Below, in pieces: positions 36,130-44,623 of a stretch of 64,000 nucleotides of DNA. The notes under the pieces were generated by a model that searched no databases, was not told the origin of the DNA, and was given only the letters and a program-made list of their open reading frames with translations. Both the position numbers and the translations under genes were made by a program. Each line of letters starts with the position of its first letter. Positions within the stretch are counted from its first letter, which is position 1. The stretch is from positions 305,044 to 369,043 of the forward strand of contig CALOBA010000045.1 in the NCBI GenBank assembly GCA_942491465.1. Reading direction: 5' to 3'. The DNA is from CALOBA01 sp942491465 (lineage in GTDB: Bacteria; Pseudomonadota; Gammaproteobacteria; Chromatiales; Chromatiaceae).

Positions 36130-37643
36130 TCAGGCCACCCGCTTCTGCAAGTTGGGTACAGGGGATGTGACAATCACGGTCGCGCCACTGCGGTTCCTGT
36201 ATAATTCAAGCAGGCAATGGCCGTCGGACATAGCGTGCCATCTTATCGATGCGACCACCAGAAGGTAAACCTTGCCCAGCTCTGCACGCGCCAGATCGAG
36301 TCGCAGGGTCTCCTCAGCGCTCAAGTTGCGGCCGGATTCAGCAATCCGGGTGTCTAGCCCTCTGTCGCGTTCGAGCAGATAGCCGAGGCCATACGCGTCG
36401 AGTGTTTCTTTGATCTTCTGGTCAGTCGGGCGTTTCCGACAGAGCAATGTCACGCTGCGCCGCAAGCTGCCCTGAAGGCCGACATACCCATCACCTATAA
36501 AGGCGGTCTTTGGTTGGGCGTCGGCCCCATCGAAGGTCACCGTCAAACTTGCCGAGCGGTCGAGACCCGCAATGTGCCGAGCGATTTGCACCGCGTGATC
36601 GTCATCAAGGTTGGAGATGCCGCCTTTTGTGAATGTCTGTTCGACGGGCTGTCCTGCGATCTGGCCGCAAATCCGCACCTCCACCGCCTGTTTGCGGCTA
36701 TCGGTTCGGCGTTTGACAATTTTTTCACTGAACAGATTCAGAGCTTTCCCCCGTGCAACACGCCATCCACAATAGCGATCCCATGCCGTCGCAAGATTTT
36801 GCAGGGGAAGAACCAGCAAGGCGAGCACCGCCAGACTGGCCGCGACCGTGCCCGGCGCGACCCTGTCTGACCTGCACTCCACAATACCGCCAATCCAGCG
36901 ATGGACGTGCCCGCTCGCAGAATGGCCTGAAGAGACGCGGTCCGCGACCTGCGCGCGACTGCATCTTTGCGCAGCGTTTCGCCACGTTCTGCCAGCGCGC
37001 GCATTTCCTTGCCGGTGCGCCCCATCAGGTCCAATTCCGGCGACATGGCGATCCGCTCGATCATGGTGATCGCCAGACCGGCGCGACGCGATCTCAACGT
37101 ACTGTGGCGCTGTTCAAGATGCCATGCCATTCCAGTCATGAGGAGCAGGGAAATCACAATTGGTCCGATGCCTACCGGGGCGAGGACGGGATCAAGGGCA
37201 AACAGGATGGCCATCGCGCCAGGAAGAACGACGAGTGCTGTCAGCGTATCCGGCAGCCCGCTGCCAAACCAGAGCCGCGCGGCGGATAGATCGCCGACAA
37301 AGCGCAGCGAGAGCGCCCCCACACGTCGCTCTTGGTGCCGGCGCTTTGGCAGGGCCGCAACTTGCCTGTAGAGAGACTGGCGCAGGGCGTTCGCGTAGCT
37401 CTGACCAAGTGCCTCCGACCGCCGCCGAGCAAGATAAAGACACAGTGCCGCAACGAGGCCTGCGGCGCCAAGTTCAACCAGCGTGCGCGATTCGATCCCG
37501 TTGCCTGCGTGCAAAGCCTCAAAGGCATCCCTTGTTGCAAAGGCTGCAAAGGCTGCTGCAGCAGCCTGGCCCACGCCGCAGATGACAACGAGGACCGCGT
37601 CAAAGACGCGGTCCCGGCTGGCCAGCGGGGGGAGGGAGCTCAT
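36130..37643 (-). pseudogene. ABC half-transporter (membrane + degenerate ATPase domain), frameshifted
   Basis: The first 253 codons from ATG 37643 give an ABC-type membrane domain (FVGDLSAARLWFGSGLPDTL, six hydrophobic segments), ending sensibly at GTSIAGLAVLWSAG near 36880. The continuation (RVAPGTVAASLAVLALLVLP ... ) lies in another frame to 36130, so one indel near 36870-36885 (ggtcagacaggg) splits the gene. Joined length, about 500 residues, is normal. The nucleotide-binding part is odd: no Walker A GxxGxGKS/T between QTFTKGG and IAGLDRSASL, signature-like LSAEETLRLDLARAELGKVY replaces LSGGQ, and Walker B is LLVVASI without Asp-Glu. So even repaired it may not hydrolyse ATP. Its ATG overlaps the upstream gene's stop. 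Confidence 0.75.
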
Positions 37644-38707
37644 GCGGCCATGATCTCCTCACGGACGTGCCGCATAAGCGGGGCGACATGAAGTTCGATG
37701 GTTTCGCGCGACCATAGGTCTTCCCGGGACAGGATCGGCAGTCCGGTGAATTCGGCTGCCTCGGCTGTGGCGAGTGGCGAGCAGCTCACCATGCCGGAGA
37801 TCGCGAACGGGCTGAGGTTCATGCTTTCGAGCACCATCACACCGCCCACAGCGCTCAGGGCATCCGGGGCCGCGAACAGAATGCCGTCCAGTCGGTTGCG
37901 GATGCGCGACCCCTTCAGGATGGCACGCGTTTCCTGCTGGAACACGCCATCAGCGATTTCAACCACGACCACGTCGGCCCCGCGCGCCGCCGCCGTCGCA
38001 ATCAGCGTATCAAAGCCAGCCTCGATTCGCTCCAAAGGCATTCGGAAAGTCGTCGCCATGCCCACGTCGGTGAAGTCCATGGCGGGGATGCCAGCATCTT
38101 CCAAGGCATTAAAGTCACCGAATGCACCGGTGCCTGTTGCCTTGACACCGGCTACCGCATGGCCAGCTCCCCGCAAACCATGCGCAAGGCTCGATGCTGC
38201 CGTGGTTTTGCCAGAGTTCATGGAGGCCCCGAACACCCCGATGACGGTGACACGATCATTCGCCGGGAGTGGTGGAAGCGCATAATCGGCAACGTTCAGA
38301 ACCTGCCCTTTCTCACCAGTCAACAAGCCAAGCGGACGCAGTTTGGTCGGTTCTTTCATGAAGTCATGGGCAGCTTCGACTCGGCCCGCAACGCCGCCAC
38401 CTGCTGCGAGATCGAGGAGCGGCCCGTCGATCACCGCCGAGGCAAGGAACTGATCCGGGGCATAGCGGTCGCCGAGACAGAGTACGACGAGATCGCCGCG
38501 GTAGCTTTCCGACACACGGCGCTCTGCCAGTTGGATTTTCTTGTGGTTCCCCACTTCTGCGATTTCGCAGAGGATCAGGTCACCGGCTTTTGCATTGGAC
38601 AATTGCGCGGAAATCCCCCGCACATCCGACCGCACAACGCGGCGCGTGGTAAACGCCCATTTTGCATGATCGCAAAGGGACGGGGAGATTTGATAGAAGT
38701 CGGTCAT
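37640..38707 (-). CDS. P-loop protein related to DUF1611 C-terminal domain
   Basis: A 355-residue cytosolic protein. The first ~140 residues form a beta-rich region (YRGDLVVLCLGDRYAPDQFL). The second half is a P-loop NTPase: Walker A VFGASMNSGKTTAASSLAHG, then GVKATGTGAFGDFNALEDAG, and a Walker B-like DVVVVEIADGVFQQE. This resembles MobB/DUF1611 type domains, but the substrate is unknown to me. ATG 38707 follows GAGGGTG. It heads a four-gene unit with the ABC half-transporter, kinase and regulator. Confidence 0.75.
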   Translation of the reverse strand: MTDFYQISPSLCDHAKWAFTTRRVVRSDVRGISAQLSNAKAGDLILCEIAEVGNHKKIQLAERRVSESYRGDLVVLCLGDRYAPDQFLASAVIDGPLLDLAAGGGVAGRVEAAHDFMKEPTKLRPLGLLTGEKGQVLNVADYALPPLPANDRVTVIGVFGASMNSGKTTAASSLAHGLRGAGHAVAGVKATGTGAFGDFNALEDAGIPAMDFTDVGMATTFRMPLERIEAGFDTLIATAAARGADVVVVEIADGVFQQETRAILKGSRIRNRLDGILFAAPDALSAVGGVMVLESMNLSPFAISGMVSCSPLATAEAAEFTGLPILSREDLWSRETIELHVAPLMRHVREEIMAA

Positions 38708-38778
38708 GTATCGCACCCTCGCTGATGTTTCGTTGCATCCTTTATGGCAGCACCACGTGAAAAGCATCGCAACGCGGG

Positions 38779-38819
38779 ATGAACGACAGGCGTGCGGTTA
38801 AATGAACGTCAGATGAACG
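38779..38819. promoter_or_regulatory. Three direct ATGAACG repeats at helical spacing, candidate response-regulator site
   Basis: ATGAACG begins at 38779, 38802 and 38813, i.e. 23 and 11 bases apart, which places all three on the same face of the helix. This is the layout of OmpR-family binding sites. They lie 72-112 bases upstream of the first gene of the P-loop/ABC/kinase/regulator unit, so autoregulation is likely. Confidence 0.5.
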
Positions 38820-39103
38820 CGGTCACATGGCCCGCTCCAAATTTGCGTGCTCCGTTCTAGATCCGAACAAAGCAGACATTGTTTTCACCCCAATCGGCGA
38901 GTTGGCTCTTTCCAACCGTGCTGTGACAGCCCGAAAGTGGGATCAGATGATATGGGCGGCATTATTTATTTGTTTGAAATTTGAAAAAGTTCCTTTTTTT
39001 CATGCAAGATGGTGATTATCGTATCGTTTTTTATATTTTGCCTGCAATTTCCATTGCAGGCGGGGTGCGGTTGGGTGGTTTTTGTCTCGGGGATCCAATG
39101 AAA

Positions 39104-39178
39104 TGGTAGGCTCGCGAGGGATCGCGCCTCCGATATCACGATCAAAAGCCACGCCTTCTACCGCTGAACGACGAACCC
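39104..39178 (-). tRNA. tRNA-like sequence, degenerate (identity unclear)
   Basis: On the minus strand a 75-nt cloverleaf can be drawn: 7-bp acceptor GGGTTCG/CGAGCCT with two G-T pairs, discriminator A and encoded CCA, D-arm GTTC-AGCGGTA-GAAG with three pairs, 7-nt anticodon loop CTTTTGA and a T-stem GGAGG/CCTCG with four pairs. The T-loop reads CGCGATC instead of TTCGATC and the anticodon stem relies on three G-T pairs, so it is probably a decayed or unusual tRNA (anticodon TTT or, shifted, TTG). Confidence 0.35.
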
Positions 39179-39188
39179 AAAGGAAAGA

Positions 39189-39222
39189 CCGCCCGAACAA
39201 AGGTTCGGGCGGCCCTTTTCTT
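39189..39222. terminator. Rho-independent terminator, probably bidirectional
   Basis: A perfect 10-bp stem, CCGCCCGAAC (39189-39198) with GTTCGGGCGG (39203-39212), loop AAAG, followed on the plus side by cccttttctt. It lies 24 bases beyond the stop of the minus-strand ftsH gene and between that gene and the tRNA-like sequence. Confidence 0.8.
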
Positions 39223-39245
39223 ACAGCGAGGAAAAGACAAGGTGT

Positions 39246-41180
39246 CTATCCCTCGGGCTGCACTTGCGGCACACCAATGGCGGGCCGCCGGCGCGCAGTC
39301 TTGCCTCCTCCCGCGGTTGGAACCGAAGTCCGTCCTGACGGACGATCTTCATCGGTATGGTCATCCCGAGAGATGGTTTGGCCGTCGAGGAGTGATCGCA
39401 CCTCGTCACCGCTCAGAGTCTCGTAAGTGAGAAGCGCTTGCGCGATAGCGTGCAAATCGTCGATCTGCTCAATCAGCACACGACGCGCCATTTCCTCAGC
39501 TTCCTCGATGATCCGCCGCACTTCGGCATCGATGAGGCGTGCGGTTTCGTCGGAAACATTCTGGGTCTGGGCGATCGCCCGGCCGAGGAAGATCTGCTCC
39601 TCGTTTTCGGTGTAGCGAAGCCGGCCGAGCTTGTCGCTCATGCCCCATTCGGTGACCATCCGACGGGCGAGATTGGTCGCCTGCTGGATATCGTTGCCCG
39701 CGCCGGTCGTGACGTTCTGGGCGCCGAAGATCAGCTCCTCGGCGATCCGGCCGCCGAACATCATCGCCAGGCGCGCCTCAATCTCACCCTTGCGGAAAGC
39801 ATACCGATCGCGCTCCGGCAGGCTCATGGTCACGCCCAGAGCGCGGCCGCGGGGGATGATGGTCACCTTGTGCAAGGGATCGTTGCCCGGGACTGCCAAG
39901 CCGACGAGGGCGTGCCCGGCCTCGTGATAGGCGGTCAGGCGCTTTTCGTCGTCGGACATCACCATCGACCGGCGTTCCGCACCCATCATCACCTTGTCCT
40001 TGGCGGACTCGAAATCGAACATGGTGACGACCCGTCGTCCCGCCCGCGCCGCGATCAACGCGGCCTCGTTGACGAGGTTAGCAAGATCGGCGCCGGAGAA
40101 GCCCGGCGTGCCCCGCGCTACAACCCGCGGCTCGACGTCCGGGCCGAGGGGCACCTTGCGCATGTGCACTTTCAAGATCTGCTCACGGCCGATCACGTCG
40201 GGATTGGGTACGACAACTTGTCGGTCGAAACGCCCCGGGCGCAAAAGTGCCGGGTCGAGGACATCGGGCCTATTGGTTGCTGCGACCAGAATGACCCCCT
40301 CAGTCGCCTCAAAACCGTCCATTTCGACGAGCAGCTGGTTGAGCGTCTGCTCGCGCTCGTCGTGCCCGCCGCCAAGTCCAGCACCTCTACTACGGCCAAC
40401 CGCGTCGATCTCGTCGATGAAAATGATGCAGGGTGCGTTCTTCTTCGCCTGCTCGAACATGTCCCGAACCCGGCTGGCGCCAACTCCCACGAACATTTCG
40501 ACAAAGTCGGAACCGGAGATCGTGAAAAACGGCACGTTAGCCTCGCCGGCGATCGCCCGGGCGAGCAAGGTTTTGCCGGTTCCCGGAGGTCCGACCAAAA
40601 GAACTCCCTTGGGAATGTGTCCGCCGAGCCGGGTAAATTTCTCCGGACTGCCGAGGAAATCGACGATCTCCTCAAGCTCCTGTTTGGCTTCGTCGATACC
40701 GGCGACGTCCTCGAAGGTCACCCGCCTCGTATCCTGGTTCAGCATGCGCGCCTTGCTCTTGCCGAAGCCCATGACGCTGCCAGGACCCCCACCGCCCTGC
40801 ATCCGCCGCATAAAGTAGATCCACACGCCGATCAGCAACAGCATGGGAAAGGCGGAAACGAGAAGTGAAGTCAACAAACTCGGCCGGGGCTCGGGTTCCG
40901 CCGTGACGCGTACGTTGTTCAGTGTCAGCGGTTCAACGACATCGGCATTCGTCGGCGCGAAGGTGCGGAAGAACGTGCCGTCGTCGTACTTACCGAGAAC
41001 TTCCTGACCTCGAATGGTCACCTCGGCGACGCGGCCGCTGTCGACCTGGGCTAGGAAGTCCGAATACGGCACCTGCGTCTGGCCGCCGCCGGCCGGACCT
41101 TGCCCCTGCATTCCACCAAAAAGGAGAAACAGCAATAACGCGCCGGCGACGAGGAGAAGCAGGTTTTTATTGGCTTTCAT
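39246..41180 (-). CDS. ftsH: ATP-dependent zinc metalloprotease FtsH
   Basis: Membrane-anchored AAA+ protease of 644 residues that degrades unneeded membrane and regulatory proteins. Two N-terminal membrane helices (after MKANKNLLLLVAGALLLFLL and at LLTSLLVSAFPMLLLIGVWI) flank the periplasmic domain. AAA domain: Walker A GPPGTGKT, Walker B CIIFIDEIDAVGRSR, second region of homology NRPDVLDPALLRPGRFDRQV. Zinc motif HEAGH at TAYHEAGHALVGLAVPGN. ATG 41180 chosen; a TTG five codons earlier is possible. It stands alone, without the tilS/folP neighbours common for the housekeeping copy, so it may be an additional ftsH. Confidence 0.94.
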   Translation of the reverse strand: MKANKNLLLLVAGALLLFLLFGGMQGQGPAGGGQTQVPYSDFLAQVDSGRVAEVTIRGQEVLGKYDDGTFFRTFAPTNADVVEPLTLNNVRVTAEPEPRPSLLTSLLVSAFPMLLLIGVWIYFMRRMQGGGGPGSVMGFGKSKARMLNQDTRRVTFEDVAGIDEAKQELEEIVDFLGSPEKFTRLGGHIPKGVLLVGPPGTGKTLLARAIAGEANVPFFTISGSDFVEMFVGVGASRVRDMFEQAKKNAPCIIFIDEIDAVGRSRGAGLGGGHDEREQTLNQLLVEMDGFEATEGVILVAATNRPDVLDPALLRPGRFDRQVVVPNPDVIGREQILKVHMRKVPLGPDVEPRVVARGTPGFSGADLANLVNEAALIAARAGRRVVTMFDFESAKDKVMMGAERRSMVMSDDEKRLTAYHEAGHALVGLAVPGNDPLHKVTIIPRGRALGVTMSLPERDRYAFRKGEIEARLAMMFGGRIAEELIFGAQNVTTGAGNDIQQATNLARRMVTEWGMSDKLGRLRYTENEEQIFLGRAIAQTQNVSDETARLIDAEVRRIIEEAEEMARRVLIEQIDDLHAIAQALLTYETLSGDEVRSLLDGQTISRDDHTDEDRPSGRTSVPTAGGGKTARRRPAIGVPQVQPEG

Positions 41181-41562
41181 CGTTGCGTATCCCAATCCGC
41201 TATTTCAAGCACCGCCACCCACTCGACGATGCAATCACTTTACAATCGTTCTAGTGTACGGCCGGGAGCGTTCATTGGATGGAAGGTTGCGGCGTTTTAA
41301 TGATTGGCGACGGAGCCGGTGAATTGGCACCGTCTCAAGGTGTCGTAATCACAGAAAACGGCAGCCAGACCATTACCAGCCAGCGGTGCCGGGTTACCCT
41401 TTGAACAGCCCGACGATGTCATCGGTTATCCAGCCGCCATAGAAGGAACCGGGCTGCGGGCGCGCTTGCTCTTTTCCCAGGAATCAGGCGTCCATCATGG
41501 GACAGTAGAAGGCGATAAGGCCCCCAATATCCGTGAATACAGGGGTCGGTTTAGGGTACCGC
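41181..41562. other. Intergenic DNA with a short gene remnant
   Basis: Mostly non-coding. On the minus strand at about 41402-41485 a frame ends QPGSFYGGWITDDIVGLFKG followed by TAA; this looks like a real protein C-terminus cut off from its gene by a stop upstream. I do not recognise the family. Confidence 0.4.
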
Positions 41563-41639
41563 TGGAGTTCCCTCGGTTTGATCGACACATTTTGATCTAT
41601 ATAGGAGAGTATCCTTATGCCGAGAACGAGGAACCCGGC
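41563..41639 (+). mobile_element. IS3-type left end, second truncated copy
   Basis: Starts tggagttccctcggtttgat and reaches a transposase OrfA start at 41617 (MPRTRNP) before being broken after seven codons by the 107-bp element at 41640. It matches the relic at 25798-25920 across the end and the start codon region with few differences. Confidence 0.6.
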
Positions 41640-41746
41640 AGCTGGACACCTCGAAAAACCTATCGATAAGCGGATTCAATCCTTCCAAGGCATTGAAATC
41701 GTTGTGCTGCGGTTTCCAGAGTTAGGGTTTTTCGAGGTGTCCAGCT
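41640..41746. mobile_element. 107-bp MITE-like element with perfect 21-bp terminal inverted repeats
   Basis: agctggacacctcgaaaaacc at 41640-41660 is repeated inverted and exact at 41726-41746. The 65 bases between do not code. The arm resembles terminal repeats of IS5-type elements (ggacacctcg...), so this is probably an internally deleted derivative. It sits inside the IS3 relic, giving a nested insertion. Confidence 0.65.
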
Positions 41747-41911
41747 AGATCACTGATAGCTTGACCCCAAAACCGGAATTACAGAAAACCCTCAACCACA
41801 ACCAGACAGTCAGCAAAAGTTAATATGCTGCAGGCTTTGAAGTCTGTTCGTCGCCAATTTGACGGATCACAATCCCAATGGTGGCAGCCGTCCACCGCTC
41901 AAAAAGTGCAC

Positions 41912-42688
41912 TTAAAACGTGAGAGTATTCTCATCAATGCAGGCATAGACATCTCCCGCCGGACCATCCGCTTCGAGGGACTCGAGCCACGCCAGGATCG
42001 CCTGGGGATCCAGTGGACGCTGGTGCACGAGCTCCATCGAATCGCCAAAGGAGGCGTTAAAGTGATAAGGCGCAAGAGCCGCCAACCGCTCGATGCAAAG
42101 GGCTGCGACGCTGCGCGCCATCGGCACGAACTCGAAGCTTATGGCGAACGGCGGATGATTAAGCGTTGCCAGCACCTCGGCTTCCCACCCCTCGACGTCG
42201 ATCTTGAGGAAACGCGGTTCGCCGTGGCGGTCGATCAACTGTTTTAGCGTGAGAGCCTGCACCTGTACACAGCGTGTCCAACGCTGCCCGCTGAACGATG
42301 GCATCCTCTTCGCTTGTTCGATGAAGGAGCCGGAAAGGGTCGCAATGGTGGGATTTTCCAGATTGAGATGCAGCGTGACCGATCCGGGGTGGGCGCCGAC
42401 CGCGGCTTCGACCAGTGTTACCGCGCTGTCGCGCCCGTATATCCATCGCAAAATCCGCATCATCGACGGTTGCGGCTCGACTGCAACAACGCGAGCGCCA
42501 AGCCGCCGCCAAGCACTAATGCGATTGCCGGCATGGGCACCGATATCGAAACAAAGATCCCCCGGCTCGATAAAGGCGCGGTAGAAATTTTCGAGCCGAC
42601 GCAGCCGGCTCGGGCGACCATGATAGATGACCAGTGACCGTGTAACGCCGTAAGCGGTTCGGCAGGCGTCGATAAGAGGCGCGATCAC
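41912..42688 (-). CDS. FkbM-family SAM-dependent methyltransferase
   Basis: A 258-residue Rossmann methyltransferase. SAM motif I is LCFDIGAHAGNRISAWRRLG, followed by VVAVEPQPSMMRIL; the FkbM region ends with FLKIDVEGWEAEVLATL. FkbM proteins usually O-methylate sugars or polyketides. Its ATG overlaps the stop of the OpgH-like glucosyltransferase gene (ATGA), so the two are probably co-translated and the methyl acceptor may be the glucan made by that enzyme. This link is inference. Confidence 0.88.
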   Translation of the reverse strand: MIAPLIDACRTAYGVTRSLVIYHGRPSRLRRLENFYRAFIEPGDLCFDIGAHAGNRISAWRRLGARVVAVEPQPSMMRILRWIYGRDSAVTLVEAAVGAHPGSVTLHLNLENPTIATLSGSFIEQAKRMPSFSGQRWTRCVQVQALTLKQLIDRHGEPRFLKIDVEGWEAEVLATLNHPPFAISFEFVPMARSVAALCIERLAALAPYHFNASFGDSMELVHQRPLDPQAILAWLESLEADGPAGDVYACIDENTLTF

Positions 42689-44550
42689 GTGGATGAGGAT
42701 TCGTAGGAAGGCAATGGTACGGTGTCCTCCAATGTGCGCGGCGCGCTTTCTTTTGAGGGAACGGGTCGCGCAGTTGCCATGCCCGCCGCAACTAGCACGG
42801 ATGGTGGGCGTATTTCTTCCGGTGTCCGATTAAGCCCGAGCTTGCGGACGGCGCGGCCCAGCCGTGGAGAGCTGGTTATCACGGCGAAGGGGATGGCTAT
42901 GAAAAAAGCTACCAGCAATGGCATCGCCCAGGGGAGCATTCCCGGCGCTTGCCAGGTCAGGATCACGACCATAAGAAGGCCAAACATCACGTGCGGCCAG
43001 AGTATTTTTCCCGCTTCCGACCATCTGACCTGATGGCCGACGCGGTGTTGGGCGTCCCAAGTGATGCGACGACCAAAGGCAAGGCCGGTGATGAAGATGG
43101 CGACGGCTAGGCTGGCAACGGGCGCCAACACGGCCGAAAACAGCAACTCAGTGGCGCTTCCGGCTAGGACAGCGCCGGTACCGCCGTACGAGGCCCGTCG
43201 GCTATCCGAAACCAGCGTGTAAAGGACACCCATCAACTTCGGCATCAAGCTCATGCCAACCACGCTGACGAACAGGGCAAGGCCGAGCGTCACCTGATAA
43301 GGTTGCGATCCGGCCGGCATGAATGCTTGCGTTAAACCGAAAAGAATAAAAAGCATCCAGCCCGGCCCGCCCGCGTACATGAGAATGGCGAGCAGGAGTT
43401 GCAAACGTCCTAGGCCATGAAGACCAGGCATGCCGAGCAGGTGAATATATTGCATGTTTCCTTGGCACCAGCGCAGATCCCGCTTGATGAAGTCAGGAAG
43501 TGACGGCGGGTTCTCTTCAAAGCTCTCATCATCTTCGGCAACAACCCTCACTTCGTAACCGGCGCGCCGCATCAAAACCGCTTCCACCTGATCGTGGCTC
43601 AGAACCGGTCCACCAAGTGGCGGTTTGCATTTGATTACAGGCACCCGGCAATAGTCGCGGAACGGTTTCATCCGAATAGCTGCGTTGTGACCCCAATAGG
43701 GGCCGCAATCGCCCTGCCACCAAGCACTGCCCAGGGTGTAGGACCCCATGCCGTGGCGCATGCCGAACTGGAAGACGCGCGCAAACAAGCTATCGGTCGG
43801 CGCGCCGACAGTTACGCCCTGCAAGATTCCGATTTCGGGATGGGCCTGCATACAACGAACCAAGCGGAGGATGGCCTCGGCGGACATCAAACTATCGGCG
43901 TCGAGGGGAATGAAAAGATCGTATTTGTCGCCGTACCGCAGACAGAAATCATGGATGTTTCCGGCCTTAAACCCGGTATTCTGATTTCGTCGTCGATAGT
44001 GGATTCGGCTGGGAATAGAGGCACGCGCCTTCCAGCTGTTGACCAGCCGCTCTTCTGTTTCGCATGTCCGCGCATCGGAAGAGTCACTCAACACATGAAA
44101 AGCAAACCACTCCTTCACGCCCGCGCCGTCTAGGTCGCGTTGCATGGCCTCGAGGCGGGAGAGCGCCTTCTCGGGATGCTCGTTGCGAATAGCCATGGCA
44201 AGCGCGGTCCGCACCCCAGTGGACGCTGGGCGCCGTGCATCGCGCCAAGCCGGCGTCACGTACGCGGCGGGATCCGAGGCAAATCGTGCAATCGTAAATC
44301 CAATAAGCGCATTCCAGAAGCCGAGCGACAGCCAAGGCAGAGTGACAGCGAACCCGATGAGCATTCCAACCTCAGGAATGGTCCAACCCGACGTGGCAAG
44401 CACCGTGCCCATCGCTAAGATAAGTCCGGCAACCGTCACGAGGTTTAGAGCAAGGATTAAGAGTCGTCGCCCCAGCATTTTTTTTGGCGTTGATATGGCC
44501 GGCGTGGCGTCAAAACTGACTGGCTCGTTCGGAGCTTGTTGTATTTCCAT
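42685..44550 (-). CDS. Glucan biosynthesis glucosyltransferase OpgH/MdoH-like
   Basis: Inner-membrane GT2 enzyme of 621 residues that polymerises glucose from UDP-glucose into periplasmic beta-glucans. Two helices at the N-terminus, a cytosolic catalytic domain with TALAMAIRNEHPEKALSRLE, YDLFIPLDADSLMS (DxD-like), VVAEDDESFEENPPSLPDF and the processive motif RDLRWCQGNMQYIHL, then a block of six or more helices. ATG 44550 is the family-like start; an ATG at 44643 would overlap the divergent dehydrogenase gene. No opgG lies adjacent; an FkbM methyltransferase gene follows instead. Confidence 0.9.
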   Translation of the reverse strand: MEIQQAPNEPVSFDATPAISTPKKMLGRRLLILALNLVTVAGLILAMGTVLATSGWTIPEVGMLIGFAVTLPWLSLGFWNALIGFTIARFASDPAAYVTPAWRDARRPASTGVRTALAMAIRNEHPEKALSRLEAMQRDLDGAGVKEWFAFHVLSDSSDARTCETEERLVNSWKARASIPSRIHYRRRNQNTGFKAGNIHDFCLRYGDKYDLFIPLDADSLMSAEAILRLVRCMQAHPEIGILQGVTVGAPTDSLFARVFQFGMRHGMGSYTLGSAWWQGDCGPYWGHNAAIRMKPFRDYCRVPVIKCKPPLGGPVLSHDQVEAVLMRRAGYEVRVVAEDDESFEENPPSLPDFIKRDLRWCQGNMQYIHLLGMPGLHGLGRLQLLLAILMYAGGPGWMLFILFGLTQAFMPAGSQPYQVTLGLALFVSVVGMSLMPKLMGVLYTLVSDSRRASYGGTGAVLAGSATELLFSAVLAPVASLAVAIFITGLAFGRRITWDAQHRVGHQVRWSEAGKILWPHVMFGLLMVVILTWQAPGMLPWAMPLLVAFFIAIPFAVITSSPRLGRAVRKLGLNRTPEEIRPPSVLVAAGMATARPVPSKESAPRTLEDTVPLPSYESSST

Positions 44551-44590
44551 GAGCTTCCCGTTAGCACCTTCCATCCACAAATTAAATGTA

Positions 44591-44622
44591 GCTCGTTGCA
44601 ACCAATTGATTTCGTTACGAGC
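44591..44622. promoter_or_regulatory. Dyad GCTCGT...ACGAGC in the divergent promoter region
   Basis: GCTCGT (44591-44596) and ACGAGC (44617-44622) flank a central CAATTG palindrome (44603-44608) in the 73-base gap between the opgH-like gene (minus) and the dehydrogenase (plus). It touches the plus-strand start codon at 44624, so binding or folding there could repress the first gene of the GTP-derived pathway cluster. Confidence 0.35.
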
Positions 44623-44623
44623 G

